Positions 7,863 through 17,623 of a stretch of DNA of 64,000 bases are shown here, piece after piece. The translations under genes and the position numbers were made by a program. How positions within the stretch are numbered: position 1 is the first letter of the stretch; the number at the start of each line of letters is the position of its first letter. The notes beneath the pieces are model-generated. The model searched no databases. It saw nothing but the letters and a program-made list of their open reading frames with translations, and was not told the origin of the DNA. Source of the stretch: JBFWUW01 sp050247075 (GTDB lineage: Bacteria; Planctomycetota; Planctomycetia; Pirellulales; JBFWUW01); contig JBFWUW010000008.1 in NCBI GenBank assembly GCA_050247075.1, positions 62,001 through 126,000 of the forward strand, given 5' to 3'.

Positions 7863-9552
7863 GTTCTGGCGTCTCAAAATCCCAAGGACTGACCTGGACG
7901 GGTGCCGTTGGCACTTCCTTGGCATGTAGGGCCGCATCTTCCTCCAGCACGCGGACAGGGGGCGCAATGCGGGTCTTGCGGACCTCCTCCGCTACGCCGC
8001 GCAGGTTGACAAAGATAATCAATGCGGCCAACGGTGGTACAGTCAAGACCAGGGCCAGCTCCTGGTCGATCCCCAGCCAAGGGTCTGGGCCCAGACCGCT
8101 GAACCATAGCTCGGGTATTGTCCACCACGGATTGACAAATTGCAGCAGGGTGTAGTTCTCCCGCCAGTTTTCGACATAGGCGTTGATGACGGCAGGAACG
8201 GCGCACAGCAATAGCTGCAACAAGGCCTGCAGCAACACGGCGAACACCTCGCTAACGGCGAAGCGCCTGCGCATCCAGGCCAGAATCAATTGGCCCAATC
8301 CCAAATAGATGGCCGTGTAGCAGTAGGCCAATAAGGCAAACAGCAACAAAGTCCTCCAGCCTTGCCGCAGCCCGAACCGCGCCCCCCCTGGCACAAACAT
8401 TTGGTAGGCCGACATGAAGGCCGCCCCCAACAAAATGGCCGCCGCCAAATTGGCCAGCACGAACATGTAGCCGCTGCCGGGCCCCGGCGTAAACCAGCTA
8501 AAAAACAGCCGGCCCAGAAAACTTCGCGGCAAGCGGCGCTGTACGCGCGGTGACAGTTCGGGGTCCTCGGATGTCAAGAATATCCCCATCACGTACCAGT
8601 TGATCGCGCAGATCGTCGTGAAGAGCAGCCACCACTCGCTGGCCGGCTCTTGCAGAAAGCCCCATGCCATCCAGCCAAAAAACATCGCCTGTTGCGCCAG
8701 CATGACAATTCGCGACGGTGTCGAGCGGTTCTCGCTGGCGAATGTCAGTCTTCCCGCGGCCAGACAGTAAAACAACGCGAAGTAACCAAGGTAGATGGTC
8801 AGCAGCACACCATTGAAAATGTAGAAGTAGCGGTTGTCGAACAGGCCGTTGCTCTCGTACAGCAGCCCCTCCAAGATCGCCGTGCAGACAATGCCCGCCG
8901 CAAACAGCAGTATGCCCAGCAGCAACACCAGCAGCACGATTTGCCAATGCTTTTGCTGCGTTACGGTCGCCAACAGCAGGCCGATCAGCGACAAACCCAA
9001 CGAGGCCATGAACACATACAACAACGAAAACAAGATCGTCGGCAAGTCGATGCCGCGCAGCAAGTACGTAAACGCCAGGCACGGGGCCATCGCCGACAGA
9101 TAGACCAGCATCTGCAATAAGGCGCTGCCCAGTTTGCCCGCCACGATCTGCCAGCTTCCCAAGGTCGTTACCGACAGCAGTTCAAAGGTGCCGTCGGAGT
9201 ACTCCGTGCTCAGCGAGTAGAAGGCGCTCAGCGGAACGATCACCAGCATCGGCAGGGCCAGAATCATGAAGTAAAACATGAACATCGTGGGGCCATTGGC
9301 CCCATACTTCATCTCGACGCCGCCATAGGCCACCCCCACGATCGACACGGCCCAGCCGCAAAATAGCAACAGTGTAAACGTGATCGAAAACTGCTTGCTC
9401 TTGAGCGCCTGCCGGGCCTCTTTGACCAGAATGGGATTCAGCCGCTCGCTCATCCGCGACATCGTCCGATCGAGCCGTACCCAAAACCGGGCATCCGCCG
9501 CATCAGGCTCATCGGGTACGGCAAACGGGCTGGCGGCTTCCAGGCTGCTCAT
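7843..9552 (-). CDS. ABC-2 type transporter permease
   Basis: A 569-aa polytopic protein with around a dozen hydrophobic segments, first at about residues 55-77. The pattern NPILVKEARQALKSKQF before the first membrane span and STEYSDGTFELLSVTTLGSW after the second is typical of ABC-2 permeases of the planctomycete type. These normally pair with an ABC ATPase, but none is adjacent on this strand, so the partner is encoded elsewhere. The tail (~45 residues) is soluble and acidic. Its 3' end overlaps the convergent methyltransferase gene by 20 bases. Confidence 0.82.
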   Translation of the reverse strand: MSSLEAASPFAVPDEPDAADARFWVRLDRTMSRMSERLNPILVKEARQALKSKQFSITFTLLLFCGWAVSIVGVAYGGVEMKYGANGPTMFMFYFMILALPMLVIVPLSAFYSLSTEYSDGTFELLSVTTLGSWQIVAGKLGSALLQMLVYLSAMAPCLAFTYLLRGIDLPTILFSLLYVFMASLGLSLIGLLLATVTQQKHWQIVLLVLLLGILLFAAGIVCTAILEGLLYESNGLFDNRYFYIFNGVLLTIYLGYFALFYCLAAGRLTFASENRSTPSRIVMLAQQAMFFGWMAWGFLQEPASEWWLLFTTICAINWYVMGIFLTSEDPELSPRVQRRLPRSFLGRLFFSWFTPGPGSGYMFVLANLAAAILLGAAFMSAYQMFVPGGARFGLRQGWRTLLLFALLAYCYTAIYLGLGQLILAWMRRRFAVSEVFAVLLQALLQLLLCAVPAVINAYVENWRENYTLLQFVNPWWTIPELWFSGLGPDPWLGIDQELALVLTVPPLAALIIFVNLRGVAEEVRKTRIAPPVRVLEEDAALHAKEVPTAPVQVSPWDFETPEPNGLQP

Positions 9553-9582
9553 GGATGATTGGGCTCTTAGAGATAGTTTCGG

Positions 9583-10530
9583 CTACTTGCGAAACATGAT
9601 TCCTTGTTCGATTTCCGTCAGGCCAAAGCTATCAAACAGTCCACGGGCGGCCGCGTCACCGCAGGGGGCTTGGGCTTCGATCAAGGAGATGCCTTCCTCG
9701 GCCAGTTGGCGAAACGCCTCACACAGCAAATAGGTAGCCAGTCCCTGGCGGCGGCGGTCGGGTTCGACCGTCAGCCGCAGCATGCCCGCCGCTCGGACAC
9801 CCCAGCGATGCGCCAGCGGTTCCATATTCCAAAAACTGACCGACGCTAGTGCCGGGCCGCCATCCTTGCCACGGGCCACAAACACGGTTCGCTCACAGGC
9901 CCCCACCGTGCAAGCGGCCCACCAGGTTGTCGTCGCTGGGTCATTCAGCCGCTCCACAATCAATTGCCTTCGAAGTTGCATCAACTTGCGATTCATGGGG
10001 GGGCGGAAACTTCGCAGGTCGCGATGCCTTACCGAATAACAGTCAGCTTGCTGGTAGCCGGCCGCGGCAAAGGCCGCCTGGCCCGCGGCATCCGAAGCAG
10101 GCACGCCATATTGGCGGCTGCCCCCCAACAATCCCATATAGAAAGGACTAAAACAGGGCGCTCCCCCACCCCACACGGCCTGCGCGCCGGCCGCACGCAG
10201 ATAGTCTTCGGCGGCAGCCAGCAGTCCTTGCGGGGCTTCGCCATGCCAACCAGCCGGGTTCAGCACCAAGGCGCACACCGTGCCGGTCGATTTGTCCAGC
10301 GAGGTCTCGTCGGCATTGGGGCCAAAGCCGGCATGGACAAAACCGATCGGGTGATTGTCCTGCAAGGCCACGATCAGCCCGGCATTTTCGAAGTACGGCT
10401 TGGCGAGCACGGTCTCGACCAGCATCGTGGCCGACAGCGGCTGCGTCATGCTGCGCGGCGTGCTATGGCTCCGCCAGATCGCGGCCAAAGCCGGCGGGTC
10501 GCCATTCATGAACGGACGATAGCGGATCAC
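9583..10530 (-). CDS. GNAT family N-acetyltransferase
   Basis: A 315-aa protein read from the GTG at 10530 (VIRYRPFMNGDPPALAAIWR), which sits 4 bases after the stop of the Rieske gene. An upstream start at 10581 would overlap that gene. The C-terminal half carries the GNAT acetyl-CoA motif LTVEPDRRRQGLATYLLCEA and the closing AARGLFDSFGLTEIE. The N-terminal half looks like a second, diverged GNAT fold. The substrate cannot be told. Tight spacing suggests co-transcription with the Rieske ferredoxin. Confidence 0.82.
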   Translation of the reverse strand: MIRYRPFMNGDPPALAAIWRSHSTPRSMTQPLSATMLVETVLAKPYFENAGLIVALQDNHPIGFVHAGFGPNADETSLDKSTGTVCALVLNPAGWHGEAPQGLLAAAEDYLRAAGAQAVWGGGAPCFSPFYMGLLGGSRQYGVPASDAAGQAAFAAAGYQQADCYSVRHRDLRSFRPPMNRKLMQLRRQLIVERLNDPATTTWWAACTVGACERTVFVARGKDGGPALASVSFWNMEPLAHRWGVRAAGMLRLTVEPDRRRQGLATYLLCEAFRQLAEEGISLIEAQAPCGDAAARGLFDSFGLTEIEQGIMFRK

Positions 10531-10534
10531 GTCT

Positions 10535-10843
10535 TCACCCACAGTCGACCAGGACCGCGTCTCCCTCGACCTTGACGGCAAAACGCGGTTGCTCGTAAGT
10601 CTTATTCAACTGATGCACGCCAGTCCGCACGTCGAACTGCCAGCCGTGCCAAGGACAGGTGACAATACAGCCATCCAGGCGTCCCTTCCCGAGCGGACCC
10701 CCTTGGTGCGGGCAGACTCCGTCGAGCGCGTGAAATGTCCCTTCCACGTTATACAGCGCAATGACGTGGTCGCCCGCCACGACTTCCAAGGATTGTCCAG
10801 GCGGACACGCTTGGACGGCGGCCACCCGCACCCAGTTCGACAT
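10535..10843 (-). CDS. Rieske 2Fe-2S ferredoxin (NirD-like)
   Basis: A 102-aa protein from the ATG at 10843, preceded by GAGGATCAA. The longer open frame upstream has no family resemblance. The 2Fe-2S ligands appear as CPHQGGPLGKG and CPWHGWQFD, the C-x-H ... C-x2-H arrangement of small Rieske proteins such as the nitrite reductase small subunit and dioxygenase ferredoxins. No signal or membrane anchor is seen, so it is a cytoplasmic electron carrier or regulatory subunit. The partner oxygenase or reductase is not adjacent. Confidence 0.88.
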   Translation of the reverse strand: MSNWVRVAAVQACPPGQSLEVVAGDHVIALYNVEGTFHALDGVCPHQGGPLGKGRLDGCIVTCPWHGWQFDVRTGVHQLNKTYEQPRFAVKVEGDAVLVDCG

Positions 10844-11008
10844 TTGATCCTCGGCAAGAACGTTTGCACGACCGGGCCACCACGACAATCCTCGTCTGCC
10901 CGGCATGTGGTGATTATAGACGTTGCCAGGAAGCGGTTCGACCGCCAGCAGCCTGTTGTGCGCGAGTATACACTCCACCCGGCTTCCCAGGGAGCCAGCG
11001 GCTGCTTT

Positions 11009-11935
11009 TCACGCGGCGCGCATGCGGCGGGCGGCCTTGTTTTGGGCGCGGCGGTCTTTCCAGCGGCGATGCAGCCACCAGTATTGTTCCGGAGCCAATT
11101 GGACGGCATCCTCCAGGCGGCTGGTATACCACTGCGTCAACTCACGCACGCCCGCCAGCGAAGCGGGCGGATCGAGCACGTCCACCACGCCGTCCATGGT
11201 CATCTCATAATGCAGGGGAGGGCCCACGCGGCGGCAATGACCCGCCAACACCAGTCCGCCACAATCGAAGGCAAACAGCGGCACGGCCTTGTGGGCCGAA
11301 GCGGGCCGCCCAAAGAACTCGACCCAGCAGCCTTTGCTGCCGGCGTACTGGTCGGCCAGAAAGATCACCGCGCCGCCGTTCGCCAGAATGTCGCGAATGC
11401 GCTCGTGGTCGCCCCTTTTGGAGAGGATATGCTGGCCGTCGATGTTGCGATGGCCGTAGGCCCAGCGGTCGAGAAATGGATTGTCGAGCGGCCGGGCCAC
11501 ACCATGATTGGTGTAGCCGAAGAGGGCCATGATGTAGCCCCCCAATTCAAAGTTTCCGAAGTGCCCTCCCACCATCACGCGCGGGCGGCCCGACAGCATG
11601 ATCCGCGTGAACTCCTCGGTCTTCTTAAGCCGCAAATAATCCCGCCAATTGGTCAAGCGAATCTTGCGGCGGAACTGGGCGGTCTCCACGATCGAAAACA
11701 GCAGGTGCCGCCACATTTGCCGGGCCACCGCCAGACGTTGGGCGTCGGACCACTCGGGATAAGCGTGCCGCAAGTTCTCAAGAATGATCCGCCGGCGCAA
11801 ACGCAGCACGTCCGTCAACAAGCTGGCTAGCAGCGAACAAAACGACTCACACGTTTCCAGCCGCATCGACTGCGCGATGCAGAGCAACGCACGAACGCAG
11901 AGGTAAGCGACAAAACTTACAGCCAGGGAGAACAT
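11009..11935 (-). CDS. Lysophospholipid/lipid A acyltransferase (LpxL/HtrB-like)
   Basis: A 308-aa inner-membrane protein with an N-terminal hydrophobic anchor. The acyltransferase HX4E motif is visible as HFGNFELGGY (residues ~131-140), with the supporting motifs VARPLDNPFLDRW, RGDHERIRDILANGG and FFGRPASAHKAVPLFA. The family adds secondary acyl chains to lipid A or similar lipids at the cytoplasmic face. It is a single gene; the exact lipid substrate is inferred from the family only. Confidence 0.88.
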   Translation of the reverse strand: MFSLAVSFVAYLCVRALLCIAQSMRLETCESFCSLLASLLTDVLRLRRRIILENLRHAYPEWSDAQRLAVARQMWRHLLFSIVETAQFRRKIRLTNWRDYLRLKKTEEFTRIMLSGRPRVMVGGHFGNFELGGYIMALFGYTNHGVARPLDNPFLDRWAYGHRNIDGQHILSKRGDHERIRDILANGGAVIFLADQYAGSKGCWVEFFGRPASAHKAVPLFAFDCGGLVLAGHCRRVGPPLHYEMTMDGVVDVLDPPASLAGVRELTQWYTSRLEDAVQLAPEQYWWLHRRWKDRRAQNKAARRMRAA

Positions 11936-12290
11936 ACCAGTTCATTCCATCCGTGAACGGGGCGCGGCCTGCCAGCATGGGCCGCGATTTTCGCATAGTC
12001 GGTCCGAAGCACCAAGATCAGCTTGGAAAGGCACGAGAAGCCCATGAATCGGCGATGCAATCGCCTCCTACTGCAAGCATGGGCGGCACGATTGTCGCGA
12101 ACGGCAATCACGGCGAATGGGCTACAACCGTCACAGGCATCGGAAGTGCCCGCCCGCAAGGGATTGGCCACGATTTGAGCCGAATCTTTGAGTAGACCAA
12201 ACCCATCGGGGGTCCCCAGGTTGCCGATGCGAAAACGGCAACCTAGGGTTGCTTGGCGTAGGAGCTGTTCCGAGGACAATCTGACCGGCA
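11936..12290. other. Intergenic region with a REP-like copy
   Basis: About 355 bases between divergent genes. Apart from one inverted module A (12048-12073) nothing specific was recognised. It should carry promoters for both the acyltransferase and the HD-GYP gene. Confidence 0.5.
12048..12073 (-). repeat. REP-like element, module A, inverted
   Basis: ATCGGCGATGCAATCGCCTC followed by CTACTG is the reverse complement of module A (GTAGGAGGCGAT...ATCGCCGAT) with one changed loop base. It lies between two divergent genes, in contrast to most copies, which sit at gene 3' ends. Confidence 0.7.
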
Positions 12291-13979
12291 ATGATGGCAC
12301 GCGAACTGCTAGACACATCCTTCATGGGATCACCATCGGAAGATGGCATGTCAGCGGCTGCGCCACGCACGGGCGCAATGCCGGTCGTAGATTCGGGGAT
12401 AGCGCAGGGAGAAGCGGCGTTGGCGGCCGCGGCTGTCTGGAACGCCTTGGGAGCCGAGCTTTCGATCCTAGATGCCCAGTCGGGCCGAGTGTTGGTGGCT
12501 GCTCCCAACCAACCCAACGCCGATCCCGTGCTCGTCTCTCGGCTGGCCCTGCAGGCCTTTCGCAGCCGCCATACCCGCATCCGTGAGACCGACGGTCCGA
12601 TTGCCTGGGCCGCTTTGCCGTTGATGGAGGACAACACCGCCCGCTTCGTCGCCGCCGGCCCCATCCTGGTGCGGGCCATCCGCGACGAGGAAGACCTGGC
12701 GTTGCTAGCGGTGCTGCTGGATATCGACCCCGACGACGCCCGCCGCTGGGCCGCCCGTCAAACTCCGTGGGGAACCGAGTCGCTACGGCGCATGGGCCAG
12801 ATGTTGTCGGTCAAGTGGCAAGCCGACTGCCGCATCAAAGACCTGGAAAGTGAAGTCACCAGGCTTTCGGAAAACATGGCGCTGACGTTTGATGAGGTCA
12901 GCCTGATTTTTCGTCTGACGCAAAATCTGCGCCTGAGCCGCACGGCAGAAGACCTGGCCCGCATGGCCGTTGACTGGTTGGGCGACGTACTGCCTGTCGA
13001 GGGCATAGCCGTGCAACTGCATGGCGAGAAACCAGCTAGAGACAGCAACCACGACGAGATCGAATCACCATTGCTGACGGCCATGCGCTGCTCGGTGGCG
13101 TCAGAGGTCTTTTCCAAGCTGCTGGCCCGCTTGCGGCCTTCGGACGAAGGAAGCCCCGTGGTATACCAAGGTGACAAGTCCGCGGCTATCCGCAATGTGC
13201 GGTCTTACGTGGCCTGTCCCTTGGGTGACGGCGGCCGCAACGCCGGTTGGCTGGTGGCCGTCAACCATCGGGGTGACGGGTTTAGTCCGGTCGAGATCGA
13301 CCTGATGACTTCCGTGGCGGCCATCCTGGGCATCCACGCCAACAATTCCCAGCTTTACCACCAACAGGCCGAACTTCTGTCCGGCATCGTGCGGGCGTTA
13401 ACATCCGCCATTGACGCCAAAGACCCTTACACCTGTGGGCATAGCGACCGCGTGGCTCGCGTTTCGGTTCGGTTGGCCCGCGAACTGGGCTGCGCCGAAG
13501 AACTGCTGGAAACGGTTTACCTGTCGGGCCTGCTGCACGACGTCGGCAAGATCGGCATCGACGACCAGGTGCTGCGCAAGCCGGGCCGCCTAACCGAAGC
13601 CGAATTCGAACATATTAAGAACCATTCGCGGATTGGCCACAATATCCTGGTCGATCTCAAGCAACTGGGGCCGGTGTTGCCCGCGGTGCTGCACCATCAC
13701 GAAGCCTGGGACGGCAGCGGCTATCCGTCCAAGCTGGCGGGGGATGATATCCCCTTATTGGCTCGAATTGTCGCCGTGGCCGACGCCTTCGATGCCATGG
13801 GCAGCGACCGCCCCTATCGCAAAGGGATGGGCGACGACAAGCTCGACATCGTGCTACGCGAAGGGGCGGGCAAGCAATGGGACGCCGAAGTCGTCGCGGC
13901 TTTCTTCCGCGCCCGTGACGATATTCGCCAGATTTCCCGGCCATCCGAGGATCATAGCCAGATCCCGCAGTTCACCTGA
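12291..13979 (+). CDS. HD-GYP domain phosphodiesterase with GAF-like sensor
   Basis: A 562-aa protein. The C-terminal third is an HD-GYP domain: HD pair in LLHDVGKIGIDDQVLRKPG (residues ~413) and HHHEAWDGSGYP (~468), with the expected KNHSRIG and ADAFDAMGSDRPYRK segments. These domains hydrolyse cyclic di-GMP. Residues ~205-355 resemble a GAF sensor, preceded by a short coiled coil (CRIKDLESEVTRLSENMALT). No transmembrane segment is seen, so it is cytoplasmic. The start may be 12291, 12294 or 12348, as none has a strong ribosome-binding site. The HTTM gene follows after 34 bases. Confidence 0.9.
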   Translation: MMARELLDTSFMGSPSEDGMSAAAPRTGAMPVVDSGIAQGEAALAAAAVWNALGAELSILDAQSGRVLVAAPNQPNADPVLVSRLALQAFRSRHTRIRETDGPIAWAALPLMEDNTARFVAAGPILVRAIRDEEDLALLAVLLDIDPDDARRWAARQTPWGTESLRRMGQMLSVKWQADCRIKDLESEVTRLSENMALTFDEVSLIFRLTQNLRLSRTAEDLARMAVDWLGDVLPVEGIAVQLHGEKPARDSNHDEIESPLLTAMRCSVASEVFSKLLARLRPSDEGSPVVYQGDKSAAIRNVRSYVACPLGDGGRNAGWLVAVNHRGDGFSPVEIDLMTSVAAILGIHANNSQLYHQQAELLSGIVRALTSAIDAKDPYTCGHSDRVARVSVRLARELGCAEELLETVYLSGLLHDVGKIGIDDQVLRKPGRLTEAEFEHIKNHSRIGHNILVDLKQLGPVLPAVLHHHEAWDGSGYPSKLAGDDIPLLARIVAVADAFDAMGSDRPYRKGMGDDKLDIVLREGAGKQWDAEVVAAFFRARDDIRQISRPSEDHSQIPQFT

Positions 13980-14013
13980 TAATCAGGCCGCTGCCATCTC
14001 ACGCTGCACCGCC

Positions 14014-15510
14014 ATGCCCCCGCAGACTCCAACCATGCCGCCACGCCACGCCTGGTGGACGGCTTTGTGGAGCGTAGACTTGCGTGCCTTGGCCGCCGTG
14101 CGCATCGGGTGTGGGCTGCTGCTGTTGGCCGATCTGGCCAATCGCTGGCCCGATCTGGCGGCTCACTATTCGGATGTTGGCCTGCTGACGCGGGCCGACC
14201 GTTGGAATTTGCTGGTCGATTTCGGCCTGAGCGGATGGACCTCGCTGCACATGCTGAGCGGGTCGGTCTGGTTTCAAGGGCTGCTGTTCTGTCTGACTGC
14301 CGCCGCCGCGTTATTGTTGCTGCTGGGCTATCGCACGCGGCTGGCCAGCGTGGCCTGTTTTTTGTTGCTACTCAGCCTGCACGCGCGCAACCCGCTGGTG
14401 CTGCAATGTGGCGATACGCTGCTGCGATGCCTGCTATTTTGGTGCATGTTTTTACCGTGGGGCGAGGTCTGGAGCGTGGACGCCTGGCATCGCCCGCGGC
14501 CGGCGGACCTTCGCTATTGCTCAACGGCGACGGTGGCGCTGCTGCTGCAGTTGTGTTATGTCTATGTTTTTACCGCTTTGCTTAAGACCGACCCCAGTTG
14601 GCGCAGCGATTTTTCGGCCATTCACTACGCGCTGCACCATGACCATTTCACCACGGCTTGGGGCTACCGGCTGCTGCAATATCCAAAGTTATTGCCACCG
14701 ATGACGCTCGCCTCATGGCTGCTGGAATGGGCCGGGCCGCTGTTGCTGTTCTGTCCCATCGGCATGGGCCGCATTCGCACGGCAATTGTGGCGTCCTTTG
14801 TCGGGTTTCATCTGGGCCTGGCCGCCACGATGGAACTGGGCCTGTTTCCCTTCTATTGCATCTGCTACTGGTTGGTCTTCTTGCCCCGTGGTGTGTGGGA
14901 CAAGGTGGAAGACTTTTGCCGAGGGCTTGCCAGACGCGAACGGATAAATGTAACACCAATCCACGCCACGTTGGCCTTCGACCGGCACTGGCTGCGCGAC
15001 TGCGTTGTGTTGTTTCTGTTATGCTACGTGACTCTGCTTAATGTGCGGCGGCTGGATGGCGACTGGTTCGGTACAATTGGCCAAGGCCCCTGGAAATACA
15101 CGGCGCGGGCGACAGGCCTCGACCAGTGCTGGTGCATGTTCGCCACCGGACCGCACGAGTTTGGCGGGTGGCTGGAAATCCGCGGCACGCTCAGCGACGG
15201 CCGGCGAGTCAACCTGTGGTCGCCGTCCGACCCGCTTCCACAGGCCAAGCCGTTGCTGGTCAGCGGCATGTATTCCTCGCACCGCTGGCGGCGGTATCTG
15301 CTGTATCTGCACGAACTGCCGGACGACGTTCAACGCCGCGCCGTCGCCGTCTATTTCCGCCGCCGTTGGAACGAGTTGCTTCCCGCGGAACTGACCGTCG
15401 CCACGGTGGAACTGGTCCACATGGTCGATCCCACGCCACGGCCCGGCACTTCGGAGCGGCTCCCCCTGCAAACGATCGTGCTTTACCGGTGGGACTATCG
15501 TACATGGTAA
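14014..15510 (+). CDS. HTTM-domain membrane protein (gamma-carboxylase-like)
   Basis: A 498-aa protein from the ATG at 14014; an in-frame ATG at 14035 is also possible. The open frame reaches back inside the HD-GYP gene, but that part is antisense-like and not coding. It begins LWSVDLRALAAVRIGCGLLLL and continues with several membrane spans and the YVFTALLKTDPSWRSDFSAI segment, the signature of HTTM proteins related to vitamin K-dependent gamma-carboxylase. The C-terminal ~150 residues are soluble and probably periplasmic. The biochemical role in bacteria is unproven. Confidence 0.82.
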   Translation: MPPQTPTMPPRHAWWTALWSVDLRALAAVRIGCGLLLLADLANRWPDLAAHYSDVGLLTRADRWNLLVDFGLSGWTSLHMLSGSVWFQGLLFCLTAAAALLLLLGYRTRLASVACFLLLLSLHARNPLVLQCGDTLLRCLLFWCMFLPWGEVWSVDAWHRPRPADLRYCSTATVALLLQLCYVYVFTALLKTDPSWRSDFSAIHYALHHDHFTTAWGYRLLQYPKLLPPMTLASWLLEWAGPLLLFCPIGMGRIRTAIVASFVGFHLGLAATMELGLFPFYCICYWLVFLPRGVWDKVEDFCRGLARRERINVTPIHATLAFDRHWLRDCVVLFLLCYVTLLNVRRLDGDWFGTIGQGPWKYTARATGLDQCWCMFATGPHEFGGWLEIRGTLSDGRRVNLWSPSDPLPQAKPLLVSGMYSSHRWRRYLLYLHELPDDVQRRAVAVYFRRRWNELLPAELTVATVELVHMVDPTPRPGTSERLPLQTIVLYRWDYRTW

Positions 15511-15775
15511 CAGCAGACGGAGATAAGCAGTCAGCGGAGAAGCCATCATCCATCAGCTTTGGCGCTCCCGTAGCCGCGCGGCACCCGCCTTGCCGGCTGG
15601 ATAGGCAGGTGGTCCGGGGAGTGAGGTGCGACACCGACTGCGACAATCCACGCCCCTCAACCTCGCGCGGAATCAACCGCCACTCGTGAATCCAGCCAAC
15701 ACAGAAGGGTTATGTCGCGGAAACTAGCGTGGTTGGCATGTCCGTAGGCATCCACCCCACACAGCGAACCAACGG

Positions 15776-16981
15776 TTAGCGGTCTATCTCACCCATCACG
15801 ATGTCGAGCGAGCCGACGATGGCGGGGACGTCGGCTAACAAGCAACCGCGGCAGATTTCGTGCGTGACAGAGAGGTTGCAGAACGAACTGCTGCGGGCGC
15901 GCGCACGGCGGGGAATAGGCGTGCCATCGCCGACGACCATGAAGCCCATCTGACCGCGGGGGGCCTCGGTCTCCAGGTAGGCTTCTCCCTTGGGAAGTTT
16001 CTCTTTGAGCGAGATCTCCAGGGTGTGGGCACCCTTGGCTGTGCTGTAGCGGTCCATGGCTTGCCGCACCAGGTCAATCGACTGCATGACTTCCAACATG
16101 CGGACGTAAAACCGATGCCAGCAGTCGCCCAGCACGGCACCGTGCGGAACGGCGGGGTACTCGCGGTCCCTGGGGTAGTGGCCGTCCTTTTCGACGATGA
16201 CTTCAAAAGCGTAGCCGTCGTACATTTCGGTGTAGCGTTCCTCGCCGTCGCGCCGCAGGTCTTGGTCGACGCCGCTGCCACGCAGCACCGGCCCGGTGCA
16301 GCCGTAGTCAATCGCCATTTCCGGCGTGAGAATGCCCAGGCCAACCGTCCGCTTGACGAAGATGGCGTTGGTTGTCAGCAGCGTGTGATACTCGGTGATG
16401 ATCGGCAGCAATTGGTCGAGGAACTTTTCGCACTTTTTCAGCCAGCCAGGCGGCAGATCGTGGGTGGCCCCGCCGACCGTCAGATAGCTGTAGGTCAGCC
16501 GAGCGCCGCAGACTTCCTCGAACAGGTCCAATATCCTTTCCCGCTCGCGAAAGGCGTACAAAAACGGACTGAATGTCCCCAAGTCCAGCCCGTAAGCCCC
16601 CATGCCCACCAAGTGGCTGGCGATGCGGCCCATCTCAGCGATGATCACCCGCAGGTGCTTGGCTTTCTCGGGCAGTTCCAGGTTTAGCAGTTTCTCAACG
16701 CACAAGGCCCAGCCGAGATTCATGTTCATGCCGGCCAGGTAGTCCATCCGGTCGGTGTAGGGAATCCACTGCCGGGCAGACAGATTCTCGCCGATCTTTT
16801 CGGCACAGCGATGCAGATACCCAATGTGCGGCGTGACCTCGGAGACGATCTCGCCGTCGGTGCGCAACACTAACCGCAGCACGCCGTGCGTGCTGGGGTG
16901 CTGCGGCCCCATGTTGACCAGCATTTCGTCGGTGCGGACGTCAAACTCGATGACGCGGGAATCAGATGTATCGGTGGCCAT
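15776..16981 (-). CDS. nuoD: NADH-quinone oxidoreductase subunit D
   Basis: A 401-aa subunit of the complex I peripheral arm near the quinone site. Signatures include VNMGPQHPSTHGVLRLVLRT near the N-terminus, IPYTDRMDYLAGMNMNLGW, and the C-terminal YLETEAPRGQMGFMVVGDG. Length is normal for a stand-alone NuoD, not a NuoCD fusion. It starts 6 bases after the nuoC stop, consistent with translational coupling. The last residues DIVMGEIDR match the family end. Confidence 0.95.
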   Translation of the reverse strand: MATDTSDSRVIEFDVRTDEMLVNMGPQHPSTHGVLRLVLRTDGEIVSEVTPHIGYLHRCAEKIGENLSARQWIPYTDRMDYLAGMNMNLGWALCVEKLLNLELPEKAKHLRVIIAEMGRIASHLVGMGAYGLDLGTFSPFLYAFRERERILDLFEEVCGARLTYSYLTVGGATHDLPPGWLKKCEKFLDQLLPIITEYHTLLTTNAIFVKRTVGLGILTPEMAIDYGCTGPVLRGSGVDQDLRRDGEERYTEMYDGYAFEVIVEKDGHYPRDREYPAVPHGAVLGDCWHRFYVRMLEVMQSIDLVRQAMDRYSTAKGAHTLEISLKEKLPKGEAYLETEAPRGQMGFMVVGDGTPIPRRARARSSSFCNLSVTHEICRGCLLADVPAIVGSLDIVMGEIDR

Positions 16982-16987
16982 GTTGCC

Positions 16988-17518
16988 TTACTTTCCCCGT
17001 ATTCCGTGATATTCCAGCGGCATTTCGTAGTCTTTGCGAAGCGGATGGCCCACCCAGTCCTCCGGGCACAAGATGCGCCGCAGGTTGGGATGCCCCACAA
17101 ACCGCACGCCCGACAGGTCGTAGGTTTCGCGTTCGTGCCAGTCGGCGGTGCGCCATACATCGGCCACGCTCTCGACCTCGGGCAGTTGCCCCGGCTCGTC
17201 GTCTTTCCAACGCGGCAGTTGCACCTTGAGCACAATGCTGCGCTTATTGGGGACGCTCCACAGGTGGTAGACCACTTCTAAGTGAGGATCGAAGCCGGCC
17301 TTGGCGGCCTTTTTGGGGTCTGGCTCGAAATAGTCCACGACCGTAATACAGTTCAACATGTCGAACCGCAGATCGTCCTGGTCGCGCAGATACGTGCCGA
17401 TATCGACCAAGGCAAACGGATGGACCTCAATCCAAGGATCGAGCGCTTCCAAGTTCGAGCCGGTGATCTGGTCGCCAAACTCCGCCCGCAACCGATCGAC
17501 AAATTCCTGGCCGCTCAT
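16988..17518 (-). CDS. nuoC: NADH-quinone oxidoreductase subunit C
   Basis: A 176-aa complex I subunit. The core is recognisable from LNCITVVDYFEP, LEVVYHLWSVPNKRSIVLKV and the terminal WHERETYDLSGVRFVGHPNL plus RRILCPEDWVGHPLRKDY, equivalent to the usual WYERE-YDLFGI...HPDLRRIL segment. It lies between nuoA (105-base gap) and nuoD. The gene that usually precedes it, nuoB, is absent. Confidence 0.94.
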   Translation of the reverse strand: MSGQEFVDRLRAEFGDQITGSNLEALDPWIEVHPFALVDIGTYLRDQDDLRFDMLNCITVVDYFEPDPKKAAKAGFDPHLEVVYHLWSVPNKRSIVLKVQLPRWKDDEPGQLPEVESVADVWRTADWHERETYDLSGVRFVGHPNLRRILCPEDWVGHPLRKDYEMPLEYHGIRGK

Positions 17519-17623
17519 GGGTTTTTGCCGCTGCTAAAGTGAAAGGTTTTAGGAGGTTTATGAGGCGAAACAACCGACGAATCACATCGCCCGCTACAAA
17601 TTTGGCGACGAGGGGACGGTTGC

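Noticed and set aside
10589..11830. A 413-codon plus-strand frame opposite the Rieske and acyltransferase genes
   Set aside because: Antisense to two recognisable proteins and spans their boundary; no domain.
13633..14013. N-terminal extension of the HTTM frame into the HD-GYP gene
   Set aside because: Overlaps a strongly supported domain in another frame; the ATG at 14014 gives the family start.
17519..17623. Possible missing nuoB between nuoA and nuoC
   Set aside because: Only 105 bases and no frame resembling the NuoB cluster motifs on either strand.
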